NCBI GenBank assembly: GCA_040880465.1
Contig: JBBDIK010000003.1
Coordinates: 1-64,000, forward strand
Length of the DNA: 64,000 bases
Reading direction: 5' to 3'
DNA from: JBBDIK01 sp040880465
GTDB lineage: Bacteria; Actinomycetota; UBA4738; JBBDHU01
In this document: positions 18,055-25,810 of the stretch, in pieces
Numbering within the stretch: the stretch's first letter is position 1
How the letters are laid out: each line of letters begins with the position of its first letter
Made by a program: the position numbers and the translations under genes
Notes under the pieces: model-generated
Seen by the model: the letters and a program-made list of their open reading frames with translations, nothing else
What the model was told of the DNA's origin: nothing
Databases searched by the model: none

Positions 18055-19481
18055 ACGTCCGTCCCGCTGTAGAAGTTCTCGATGTCCCGCTCTTGCACGA
18101 TCCGCATGAGTTCGCCCCGGTCGGTGAGCAAGAGGGTGAACGCATGCCCCATCTCCCGGGGAGCGGTCGTGAACTGCTGGCGGACCATCACGGCCCAGTC
18201 GACCGGTCCGCGCTTCGGGACCAGACCCCACGCCCACTGGAACATGAAGAGGGCGTTCCACACGATGAGGATCGCCAATCCGCCGACGATCACCGAACGC
18301 CACGCGCGCCGACGAGCCTCCCACGCGGTAGCGGCCAGCACGCTAGCTCCGATGACGAACCCCGGGGTGAAGAGCACGAAGAATCGGTTGCCGTACGAGG
18401 ACACCTCGGACGACGCGATGGACGCGATGAAGTACAGCATGGCGACGAAGACGGCGAGCAGGCCCGCGGCGAGGCGCCGGTTCCCTCTTCGGAACATGAT
18501 GACGAGCCCGGCGATCGCGAGACCGGCGATCGGTGTCCACGAGATGAGGCCGTGTTCGGCCCCGATCAAGACGCGGCGGATATCCGGCTGCAGGAAGCGC
18601 CATTCGGATACGTAGCCACTGTCGAAGGGCGAGCCGTGCACGATGGTCTTCCCGATCAGCTGGGGAAGCGCACCGAGGACGACACCACCGGCGAAGACCG
18701 CTCCGGCCCGCATCCGATCGCGAAGAACACCCCGGTCGAGTCCCAAGAGGGAGATCCCGGGGAGCGCGAACCAGGCGATGCCGACGGGATGCGTGATCAC
18801 GAGGAGGCCGGCGATGACGCCCATGGCGAGCCACCGACCGAGCGTCCATCCGTCATCGCGGTTCCAGACGGTCAGCAGCGCCGCACCGATGGCCCCGGCC
18901 ATCGCGGGCGGATGGAACGCGAGGAAGTATTGGTAGATGGGCAACGAGGATGCGAACCAGACCCCGATGGTGCCGAGCAGGGCGGGGATCCTTCCCGTGT
19001 TCCGGCGCGCGATCTGGAACGCAAGCAGCAGCCCGACGAACGTGTACACCGCGGTTCCCAGTGCCGTGAGCCACTTCGACGCGATGGTGTACCCGGTGGA
19101 TCCCGGTGCCCGGGTCACCTGCGCGACGGCGAGCGAGAGGAGGAAGAACGGGAGCCACAGGACCGCGGCTCCGACGCTCCACTGGTTCTTGATGTGGCCG
19201 TCAGGTCCCTGCCAGTCGGGCTTCACCTGTCCATCGACCCAGACGTTTGACTCGAACACGAAGTCACCCTCCCGGTACTCGTTGGCGAACCGGAGATCGC
19301 CGTCGACGATGGGGGAGGCGAGCCATGCGTAGTAGCCGACGCCGTCCCCACGGAGGAACGGGGTGATCGCCGGAATCGTCAAGACGAAGATGATGGCCAG
19401 GATCGCTGCGGGGTGGGCTCGGAACCAGCCTCGAACGCCCCGTCGCCTGGTCGCGGCGACGGATGCGGGATCCGGTGTCAT
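18051..19481 (-). CDS. Polytopic membrane protein, probable GT-C-type glycosyltransferase
   Basis: 476 residues with about 10-11 membrane helices. The first helix (AAILAIIFVLTIPAITPFL) is followed by an extracytoplasmic loop beginning RGDGVGYYAWLASPIVDGDL, whose acidic residues resemble the catalytic loop of lipid-dependent GT-C enzymes (families 39/83). It overlaps the end of the upstream GT2 gene by ATGA. That gene looks like a polyprenyl-phosphate sugar synthase, so this protein may use its lipid-linked sugar. I do not recognise the exact family. The C-terminus carries a short soluble tail. Confidence 0.6.
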   Translation of the reverse strand: MTPDPASVAATRRRGVRGWFRAHPAAILAIIFVLTIPAITPFLRGDGVGYYAWLASPIVDGDLRFANEYREGDFVFESNVWVDGQVKPDWQGPDGHIKNQWSVGAAVLWLPFFLLSLAVAQVTRAPGSTGYTIASKWLTALGTAVYTFVGLLLAFQIARRNTGRIPALLGTIGVWFASSLPIYQYFLAFHPPAMAGAIGAALLTVWNRDDGWTLGRWLAMGVIAGLLVITHPVGIAWFALPGISLLGLDRGVLRDRMRAGAVFAGGVVLGALPQLIGKTIVHGSPFDSGYVSEWRFLQPDIRRVLIGAEHGLISWTPIAGLAIAGLVIMFRRGNRRLAAGLLAVFVAMLYFIASIASSEVSSYGNRFFVLFTPGFVIGASVLAATAWEARRRAWRSVIVGGLAILIVWNALFMFQWAWGLVPKRGPVDWAVMVRQQFTTAPREMGHAFTLLLTDRGELMRIVQERDIENFYSGTDV

Positions 19482-20176
19482 ATCCCCAGGCGCACCCGCA
19501 GCAGGATCCAGAGCGCCTGAAGTCCGTCGGTCCAGTGGAGCTTCTTCCCTTCCTCCCGCGATCGCGCCTTGTAGTTGATCGGCACTTCATAGATCCGGTG
19601 TCCACCCTTGAGGAACTTCCCGGTCGCCTCCGCTTCGATGCCGAAGCCCTTCGACTTGATATCGAGGGATCGCCAGAGATCCGTCTTGGCCATCTTGAAG
19701 CATGTCTCGACATCGGTCAGCCATGCATCGAAGAGGAAGCTCGCCCAGAAGGTCACGAGCTTGTTCCCGAGCACGAACCAGAAGGAGAACGCGGTGTGCG
19801 CCCCGAACGATCGCGTGCCGTAGATGACGTCGGCCTCCCCGGCGAGCAGCGGCTTGAGCAGGTCGGCGTAGTCGGCGGGCTCGTATTCGAGGTCGGCGTC
19901 GAGGATCGTCAGGATCTCGCCGGTCGCCTCCTTGATCCCGGCCCACATCGCGGCACCCTTGCCCTGGTTCCGAGGGAGCCTGATCAACCGGATCGCACTG
20001 CTGTCGGCGAGGTCCTGGATCTCCTCGATGCAGCCGTCAGTCGAACCGTCATCGACCACCAGCAGCTCCACGTCGACCGGCAACTGTGTCTTCAGCATCC
20101 GCTCGACGGCTGCCCGCAGGGTCGGGCGCTCGTTGTAGACGGGCATCACGACGGTCAGGGTGAGGGTGAATGGCAT
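19478..20176 (-). CDS. Glycosyltransferase family 2, polyprenyl-phosphate mannose synthase-like
   Basis: 232 residues. The start ATG at 20176 follows AGGAG and fits the family length; upstream in-frame codons are not GT-like. It has LTVVMPVYNERPTLRAAVERM, LLVVDDGSTDG (nucleotide-binding Asp), ILDADLEYEP (DxD metal motif) and GFGIEAEATGKFLKGG, as in dolichol/polyprenyl-phosphate mannosyltransferases. There is no C-terminal membrane domain, so it is a soluble or peripheral enzyme. Coupled by ATGA overlap to the following GT-C-like gene, which would use its product. Confidence 0.8.
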   Translation of the reverse strand: MPFTLTLTVVMPVYNERPTLRAAVERMLKTQLPVDVELLVVDDGSTDGCIEEIQDLADSSAIRLIRLPRNQGKGAAMWAGIKEATGEILTILDADLEYEPADYADLLKPLLAGEADVIYGTRSFGAHTAFSFWFVLGNKLVTFWASFLFDAWLTDVETCFKMAKTDLWRSLDIKSKGFGIEAEATGKFLKGGHRIYEVPINYKARSREEGKKLHWTDGLQALWILLRVRLGI

Positions 20177-20279
20177 GAGGCTCCTGCTCTCCCGGGGAAG
20201 TCCGAGGATGATATCCGCTGGGGGCTGGCCGGGCAACGAACCGTGCTCGCGATGTCGCCCGTCACTTGGGCGGCCTTGG

Positions 20280-20285
20280 TAGCCT
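20280..20285 (+). promoter_or_regulatory. Candidate -10 box before the decayed oxidoreductase
   Basis: TAGCCT lies eight bases before a GTG at 20294 that is in frame with the FAD-oxidoreductase remnant. This is the same box-then-start spacing seen at other genes in this window. It suggests that the original promoter and start survive while the coding sequence just after them has been deleted. Confidence 0.3.
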
Positions 20286-20293
20286 GTGGCCCC

Positions 20294-21268
20294 GTGTGCG
20301 CGCGCCGAGATGAGGACCCGAGGGATCCCGAGACGGCGATCGCGACGCGAGATGCGGAAGTGAGTTTCCGGGCCCGCTACGGGGACGCGGTCATCTCCGA
20401 CGACGCTCACTTCTACGCGATCGCAGCGTCGGGCAGCTTGACGCACGTGGACGCGTTCGAACGCTTCTGCAAGGACGCGGAGATCGGCCTCGTCCCCGAG
20501 TTGCCCGGCCCGGTGCGTGCTGAGGCGGTCGCAGCGTGCTATCGCGTCGAGGAGGCGCGGTATGACCCGGCGCTATTGCGAGGCGTGTGCCGCCGTGAAC
20601 TCGAGGAGGCGGGGGTTTCCGTCCGGCTCGATACGAGTGCGGACCTGCACGCTTTGGAGGAGTTCGAGGTGCGCGTTCTCACGAGCTATTCGTCCCTGAA
20701 CGAGCTCGTCTCCGTGTGGCGCATGCAGTTCGAGGTGTGCGAGATCCCCGTCGTGCGCCTCCCCGCTCCGTACGCGGGCAGGAGTGTCGTGGTCCTCGAC
20801 GGTCCGTTCATGAGCTTCGACCCCATCGATCGTGGCCGCCACGCCCTGTACCACGTCGATCTGAGCATCCATCATCGATCGGTGGGGGACACCCCCTCGA
20901 TCCCTCCGCACCTGGAGGCGGTACTCGATCGAGGCCCGCTCGATGCCTCATCCTTCAGCACGTTCGACCGCGTGCGAAAGGCAGGGCGCCACTTCTTCAT
21001 CGAGTTCGATCCGGTCTACGATGGCTCGATGTTCGCCCTGCGTGCTGTCTTGCCCGACCTCGAGGCTACCGACGCGCGCCCGACCCTGATCGATTGGGTG
21101 GACGGCGAGACTCTCGTGGTGTTCTCGGGGAAGGTGGTTACTGCGGTGCAGGCCGCTGCCCGCATCACCGAACTCGTCGGTGAGCAGGGGCGCTCCTCAG
21201 TCACCTCCGAACGCTGGCCGAGACGTACCTCGGTTCGCCCGACCCGGATACGGCGGATACGTTCATGA
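20294..21268 (+). pseudogene. Truncated FAD-dependent oxidoreductase (DAO-like family of polysaccharide loci)
   Basis: The frame stays open for about 325 codons and is recognisable from about codon 12. SFRARYGDAVISDD and HFYAIA.SGSLT.VDAFERFC match the middle of a family of FAD-dependent oxidoreductases found in glycan clusters. Later segments such as FMSFDPIDRGRHALYHVDLSIHH and the C-terminal region fit the same family. The N-terminal FAD-binding Rossmann segment (GxGxxG, about 60 residues) is absent. Family similarity ends near 21180; beyond that the frame runs on top of another remnant. Without the FAD loop the product is unlikely to be active. Confidence 0.65.
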
Positions 21269-21501
21269 GGGAGTCGGGGCTGGCGGTCGAGCAGCCGAGC
21301 CGAGGGCTGAAGCGGCTCGTCGGCGCGGCTGGCGCCGTGAAGGACCTCTACCTCTACGACGACCGAACCTTGCCCGCCCTGTGCCGCGACGCCGGATTCG
21401 CGACGGTCGAGTTGGTCGGGTTCCGGCAGGGCCGATGTCCGGACCTTGAAACGATCGAAACCCGGGACGGCAGCCTCTTCGTGGAGGCGTTCCCGACCTA
21501 G
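21184..21501 (+). pseudogene. C-terminal fragment of a class I SAM methyltransferase
   Basis: Just after an in-frame TGA at 21181 the frame reads LLSHLRTLAETYLGSPDPD, then DLYLYDDRTLPALCRDAGF and RDGSLFVEAFPT before the stop at 21499-21501. This is the usual C-terminal part of methyltransferases in glycan clusters, where an AGF motif precedes a final strand SL(F/Y)VEA. The N-terminal SAM-binding domain is missing. It overlaps the tail of the preceding oxidoreductase remnant in another frame, so a deletion probably joined the two genes. An internal ATG at 21265 could start only a 78-residue piece. Confidence 0.65.
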
Positions 21502-21513
21502 GGTGGGGGGTTC

Positions 21514-21547
21514 CTACCGGATCCATGGTAGAGGTCCCTACCCGTTT
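21514..21547. repeat. CTACC/GGTAG inverted repeats upstream of the LuxR-type gene
   Basis: CTACC-GGATCCAT-GGTAG is followed after a few bases by CTACCCGTTT (21538-21547). An exact inverted copy of the latter, AAACGGGTAG, occurs at 24684-24693 beyond the beta-helix gene. These may be operator half-sites for the adjacent small regulator. Function is inferred only from position and symmetry. Confidence 0.4.
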
Positions 21548-21599
21548 CTGGCGATTTCGTTCCAGAGGGTGTCCCCGCTATCGTGTGCTGATAGCGCCC

Positions 21600-21941
21600 A
21601 TGGATCACCCCCTCAACACTCCTGAAGGGGACCGGTCGGAGACCGTGTTCCGCTGCGATTGCGGACGTGTTCACGACGTGCCCTTTCCCCAGGCCGGGAG
21701 CCCAGCAGAAGGCCCCTTGAGTCCCTTCCAGATGCGTGTCCTGAGCCTGGTCGCGCAGGGACAGACCGAACGGGAGATCTCCGACACCCTGGGAACGGGG
21801 TATCACCAGGTTCGCCACGCCGCCCGGGAGTCGATGGATCGACTGGGGGCCAGGACTCGTGCCGCGGCGGTCTTCAGAGCTGCTTCCCTCGGTTTCCTGC
21901 CCGCGTCGGGTCCCGAGTCCGCCCCGCCGCACGGGCCCTAG
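21600..21941 (+). CDS. Small LuxR-family helix-turn-helix regulator
   Basis: 113 residues from the ATG at 21600. A longer in-frame start at 21525 would cross the inverted repeats and adds no recognisable domain. Residues 40-85 form a LuxR/GerE DNA-binding domain: LSPFQMRVLSLVAQGQTEREISDTLGTG, then the recognition helix YHQVRHAARESMDRLGA. There is no receiver or ligand domain. A CDCGRVH segment at residues 19-25 might bind metal or act as a redox switch, which is speculative. It precedes the two exported-protein genes and may control them. Confidence 0.75.
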   Translation: MDHPLNTPEGDRSETVFRCDCGRVHDVPFPQAGSPAEGPLSPFQMRVLSLVAQGQTEREISDTLGTGYHQVRHAARESMDRLGARTRAAAVFRAASLGFLPASGPESAPPHGP

Positions 21942-22035
21942 GTCCCGGAACCTCGCATCTGCGCATGAATCCGAACGTCGCCGTGCGCTTGAATGCCCCT
22001 GCACGATCGAGCAGCGCTGACCGAGGGGAGTCACC

Positions 22036-22416
22036 GTGGAAGCTGTCTTCGAACCAGGACCGGCAGAGCTGGATGCCCGCAAGCTGACCAGGCGAGCCGT
22101 CGTCGGCGCCACGATCGTGGGGGCCGGTGCGGCGATCGCGACGGCGATCTCGAAGGCCGCCGGTGACGTTCAGGTCGCTCCCCAGGGCTCGACTTCTGGT
22201 GCCGGGGTCATCGGTTCCGGATGCCAGCACGCGACGGTCCGCGCTGGCGTGTCGTTGTCTGAGGATGCCCTTGTTCTCTGCACGCTCCAGAGTCACCCCG
22301 GAGGCAAGGCGGCGATCCAGCACGTCGAGGTCGATGCTACGGACGACACGTTCACCGTGTTCCTCACCGGCGAGGTGTCCGGCGACACGAAGTTCGCCTG
22401 GTCACTCGTCTCTTGA
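22036..22416 (+). CDS. Small exported protein with Tat-like N-terminus, unknown function
   Basis: 126 residues from a GTG with GGGGAG five bases upstream. Residues 16-40 read KLTRRAVVGATIVGAGAAIATAI, a twin-arginine followed by a hydrophobic stretch, so export by Tat or a membrane anchor is likely. The rest (CQHATVRAGVSLSEDALVLCTLQ, then TFTVFLTGEVSGDTKFAWSLVS) looks like a small beta-sandwich module of the sort found at the ends of beta-helix proteins. It lies 38 bases before the beta-helix gene and is probably co-transcribed. I do not recognise a named family. Confidence 0.65.
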   Translation: MEAVFEPGPAELDARKLTRRAVVGATIVGAGAAIATAISKAAGDVQVAPQGSTSGAGVIGSGCQHATVRAGVSLSEDALVLCTLQSHPGGKAAIQHVEVDATDDTFTVFLTGEVSGDTKFAWSLVS

Positions 22417-22454
22417 AGGCCGCAGCGGTCCAACAGCCATAAAGGAGTCCGAAC

Positions 22455-24653
22455 ATGGCAATCGCACGCGTAGTGGCGAATACACCCGCACCTGCACGAG
22501 TGACGAATCAGTCATCGATATCGCTCTCTTGGCCCCAAACGACTACGAAAGGGAACCTGCTGATCGCGGTCCTTGGGATCAACCAGAATGCAACGAACAT
22601 CACCGTGACCCAGGCTCCTACGGGGTGGACCTCGATCGAGCGCGTGTCGAATGCCTCTGCTGTTGCCCTGGAGATCTTCTATATCCCCAACTCGGATTCC
22701 CGGTCGGCCTCGACGCCGGAGCAATTCCAGTTTTCGGCTGCCGCCGACTGTGTCCTGGCCCTCTATGAGTACTCGGGGGCCGACCGATGGGCTCTCGACG
22801 TCAGGCGATCGTTCGCCGCCTCCGGGACCATTGCGGATACGCAGGCCGTAGCCTCGGTGCAGGCTGACGAGCTTTGGTTCGCCGCAGTTGCCAACGCTTC
22901 GACGAGCAACGCGGCCACCGGTTCCCAGTCGAACCCGCAGAACGGCTTCTCTCAGATATCGCAACTCACGACGACCAACGGAACACAGAAGAAGCGCGTT
23001 ACGACGGGGTTCTACGAGAAGTCCGTCTCGGCAGTAGGCAGTGCGTACACGAGGGTGACCCTGAGTACCTCGAACGCTTATGCAGCGCAAGCGGTTACGT
23101 TTCGTGCGTACGACGTCACGCATATCCAGGGTCCGAACGACGATGCCCTGGCGTGGACCGGGCTGTGGGACACGCTGGAGAATCAGAAGTTCCCGACCAT
23201 CGCCCGGGCCCGGGATGGCCTCGTCAGCGTGATGGACTTCGGGGCGAAGGGTGACGGCGACCTTCAGTTTACCGGAACGGACGACACACAGGCGATCCGC
23301 GACGCCGTCGCCTATGTACTCGCGAACGGCGGCACGGTGTGGTTCCCGCCGCCGAAGAACAAGTCCTACATGGTCGACGGCACCATCGACCTGTCAGGCA
23401 CCGGCTCCGTCGTCCTGAGCGGGGCCGACGGGACGACGACGCCTGTGTCGCATTCTCGTGCGCCAGGCGCCGTGCTCAATGCGATCCGCAATGAATCCGG
23501 GCCAGTCTTCAAGGTGGACAGTAGCGATGGCATCAATGACTCGCGGACCGTCTTCCGGGACATTCATATCACCAACGTGAAGACCGTCGGCATCCAGCTC
23601 CGTGACACGGCTCAGCACGTGTTCCGCAACGTGGCGATCAATGCCCTCTATGGGGTTTCCGGAACGTGTGTGGAGATGACGAATGTCTTCTGGATCTGGT
23701 TCCAGGAATGTGCGTTCGTTGGTTTCGATCAGGTGACCCCGACCGTGAACCTCTTCGGAGACGTCGGGGCGCCGGATGGGGGCGTCGAGTCGTGCGGCTT
23801 CGTCCGGTTCGACCTCGTCACCTTCTCAGGTGGCGGTGTGAAGTACGTGCAGAAGCCTCCCGCCGTCGGGTTTGGGGATCCCGGGATGTTCGAGTTCATG
23901 CACTGCGTGCTGGAGAGTTCCAGATCGCCGATGCTCGAGCTGGACATGGTGGCGGGGCCGCAATTCCAGGAATGGGCGTTCCGCAGGCTCTATATGCAGA
24001 ACGTTCAGAATGCCGACCCGGTCGCAGACCTGGGCGAGAAGGCACCACCGCTCATCCGCATGAACATGGGCTATTTCGGCAGTCTCCAGGCGGCGACGAT
24101 CATCAATGCGCAGCCGGGGGGGAGCGGCACCCCGGGATCCCTCCCACCCGACCTCATCGAAGTGACCTCCGGGCGAGTCATCGGGATGCAGCTCTTCAAC
24201 CCGCGGTTGCCTCGGCGGGTTGTCGATTCGAACGGGGTGTCGGTCGGCGGTGTCGTCATGTCTCACGACGATGGATTGGACTTCATCACGACCGTGGGAG
24301 GCGACTCTCCTCAGTTCACGGGGTTCTTCGATGAGGGCGGCCCCATCATCCGGCTCGGGAAGGGTGGGGAAGAGCACTACCGCGTCGGGCTCCACTACGA
24401 CCAGATGCGTTTCGGTCCCGGCGGCAGTGTCGGTGGCTGGGACACCAACCTCTATCGGTTTACCGACAACGTTCTGCAGACTGACGATCAACTTCGGGCC
24501 GAGGATGGGATCAAGACCAAGACCACCAGCGGACCGGTCAGCGATGGGAGCTTTACGGCTGCTCCGCGCAACGGCACGATCGCGGTGGACGAGTCCGGCT
24601 CCAAGCTCTGGGTACGGGTCAACGACACCTGGAAGTCAGTGGATCTGACCTAA
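22455..24653 (+). CDS. Large right-handed beta-helix protein (pectate-lyase superfamily, phage tailspike-like)
   Basis: 732 residues with a strong ribosome site (AAAGGAG, eight bases before ATG). Residues 1-215 form an all-beta, Ser/Thr/Asn-rich domain. Around residue 258, VMDFGAKGDG and TDDTQAIRDAV give the pectate_lyase_3/tailspike entry motif. It is followed by about 300 residues of short turns and strands expected of a parallel beta-helix (TVFRDIHITNVKTVGIQLRD, HVFRNVAINALYG). The C-terminal 90 residues are a separate beta-rich cap. There is no N-terminal signal peptide or membrane helix, unlike normal secreted lyases. It could be a glycan-binding or glycan-cleaving spike, and substrate and export route are unknown. 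Confidence 0.7.
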   Translation: MAIARVVANTPAPARVTNQSSISLSWPQTTTKGNLLIAVLGINQNATNITVTQAPTGWTSIERVSNASAVALEIFYIPNSDSRSASTPEQFQFSAAADCVLALYEYSGADRWALDVRRSFAASGTIADTQAVASVQADELWFAAVANASTSNAATGSQSNPQNGFSQISQLTTTNGTQKKRVTTGFYEKSVSAVGSAYTRVTLSTSNAYAAQAVTFRAYDVTHIQGPNDDALAWTGLWDTLENQKFPTIARARDGLVSVMDFGAKGDGDLQFTGTDDTQAIRDAVAYVLANGGTVWFPPPKNKSYMVDGTIDLSGTGSVVLSGADGTTTPVSHSRAPGAVLNAIRNESGPVFKVDSSDGINDSRTVFRDIHITNVKTVGIQLRDTAQHVFRNVAINALYGVSGTCVEMTNVFWIWFQECAFVGFDQVTPTVNLFGDVGAPDGGVESCGFVRFDLVTFSGGGVKYVQKPPAVGFGDPGMFEFMHCVLESSRSPMLELDMVAGPQFQEWAFRRLYMQNVQNADPVADLGEKAPPLIRMNMGYFGSLQAATIINAQPGGSGTPGSLPPDLIEVTSGRVIGMQLFNPRLPRRVVDSNGVSVGGVVMSHDDGLDFITTVGGDSPQFTGFFDEGGPIIRLGKGGEEHYRVGLHYDQMRFGPGGSVGGWDTNLYRFTDNVLQTDDQLRAEDGIKTKTTSGPVSDGSFTAAPRNGTIAVDESGSKLWVRVNDTWKSVDLT

Positions 24654-24683
24654 GGGGCCTCGGCGGCCGGATTGCCTACCTGA

Positions 24684-24693
24684 AAACGGGTAG
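24684..24693. repeat. Inverted copy of the CTACCCGTTT motif
   Basis: AAACGGGTAG is the exact reverse complement of 21538-21547. Locally it forms an imperfect palindrome CTACC-TGAAAAC-GGGTAG (from 24676). It lies 31 bases after the beta-helix stop and 27 bases before the -35 element of the str promoter. It may be a regulator site or part of a weak hairpin. Confidence 0.4.
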
Positions 24694-24719
24694 TCGCGGG
24701 GCTGCCAGGCACGGGTCGT

Positions 24720-24749
24720 TTGACAGCCTTGCGCTGTGCCTAGTAGCTT
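24720..24749 (+). promoter_or_regulatory. Promoter of the str operon
   Basis: TTGACA (24720-24725) and TAGCTT (24744-24749) are separated by 18 bases, giving a good housekeeping sigma promoter. About 150 bases of untranslated leader follow before rpsL. No other gene lies in the 24654-24904 gap. Confidence 0.7.
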
Positions 24750-24904
24750 TAGCGATTGCGGTTCGATTGGGCCGCAAGTTGCCGTGCCTATTCTCGACAC
24801 CCAAGGGTGCAACTGCTGCGCGGGTTGCGTCCTGGGAGCCAGACCGGGAGGTCAGGCTTTTTGACGGGTCTCAAGAGGAAGACAGGAGTTCAGGCGAGAG
24901 TCCC

Positions 24905-25279
24905 ATGCCTACGATCCAACAGCTTGTTCGGAACGGGCGCACGCGCCCGAAGAAGAAGACCAAGAGCCCCGCGCTCAAGGGATCCCCTCAGCGCCGGGGT
25001 GTCTGCACGCGTGTGTACACCGCGACCCCGAAGAAGCCGAACTCCGCACTCCGCAAGGTAGCCCGCGTCCGTCTGACGACGGGCGTCGAAGTCACCGCCT
25101 ACATCCCCGGCGTCGGCCACAACCTCCAGGAGCACTCCATCGTCCTAGTGCGCGGTGGCCGGGTGAAGGACATGCCGGGTGTCCGCTACAAGATCGTGCG
25201 CGGCACGCTCGACACCGCTGGGGTCCGCGACCGCAAGCAGGCCCGCTCGCGCTACGGCGCCAAGAAGGGCGGCGAGTAA
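24905..25279 (+). CDS. rpsL: Ribosomal protein S12
   Basis: 124 residues, normal length. MPTIQQLVRNGR is the universal S12 start, so longer in-frame starts upstream are discarded. The conserved loops TPKKPNSALRKVARV and VRGGRVKDMPGVRYK, near the decoding centre and known for streptomycin-resistance changes, carry the usual sensitive-type lysines. First gene of the str operon. Confidence 0.97.
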   Translation: MPTIQQLVRNGRTRPKKKTKSPALKGSPQRRGVCTRVYTATPKKPNSALRKVARVRLTTGVEVTAYIPGVGHNLQEHSIVLVRGGRVKDMPGVRYKIVRGTLDTAGVRDRKQARSRYGAKKGGE

Positions 25280-25281
25280 CG

Positions 25282-25752
25282 ATGCCACGGAAGGGACCTG
25301 CTCCGCGGCATGCGCTCCTGCCGGACCCGGTGTACCAGAACATCTTGGTCACCCAGTTGATCAACAAGGTGCTCCGCGACGGCAAGAAGAGCCTCGCGGA
25401 GCGTTCCGTCTACAAAGCTCTCGAGGTCATCAGCGAGCGCACCGCCAACGATCCCATCCTCACGCTGAAGAAGGCCGTCGAGAACACCCGGCCGATGCTC
25501 GAGGTCCGCTCCCGCCGCGTCGGCGGTGCCAGCTACCAGGTCCCGGTCGAGGTCCGTCCGAACCGGGGAACGACGCTCGCCCTGCGCTGGCTGGTCAGCT
25601 ACTCGCGCCAGCGCAAGGAGCACTCCATGGCCGAGCGGCTCGTCGGCGAGATCACGGATGCCTCCATGGGTCAGGGTTCCGCGGTCAAGCGCCGCGAGGA
25701 CATCCACAAGATGGCGGAGGCGAACAAGGCGTTCGCGCATTACCGATGGTGA
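25282..25752 (+). CDS. rpsG: Ribosomal protein S7
   Basis: 156 residues, full length. MPRKGPAPRH and the conserved RPMLEVRSRRVGGASYQVPVEV identify it. It nucleates assembly of the 30S head by binding 16S rRNA. It starts two bases after rpsL and is followed by fusA after 58 bases. Confidence 0.97.
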   Translation: MPRKGPAPRHALLPDPVYQNILVTQLINKVLRDGKKSLAERSVYKALEVISERTANDPILTLKKAVENTRPMLEVRSRRVGGASYQVPVEVRPNRGTTLALRWLVSYSRQRKEHSMAERLVGEITDASMGQGSAVKRREDIHKMAEANKAFAHYRW

Positions 25753-25810
25753 TCGACGAGAACATCCAGGCCGGACCGCAAGGTCCGGCCGCTCGTATGG
25801 GGGGTGCCTG

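Noticed and set aside
24767..24904. Longer N-terminus for rpsL
   Set aside because: S12 universally begins with MPTI-like sequence; the upstream frame is leader RNA downstream of the promoter at 24720-24749.
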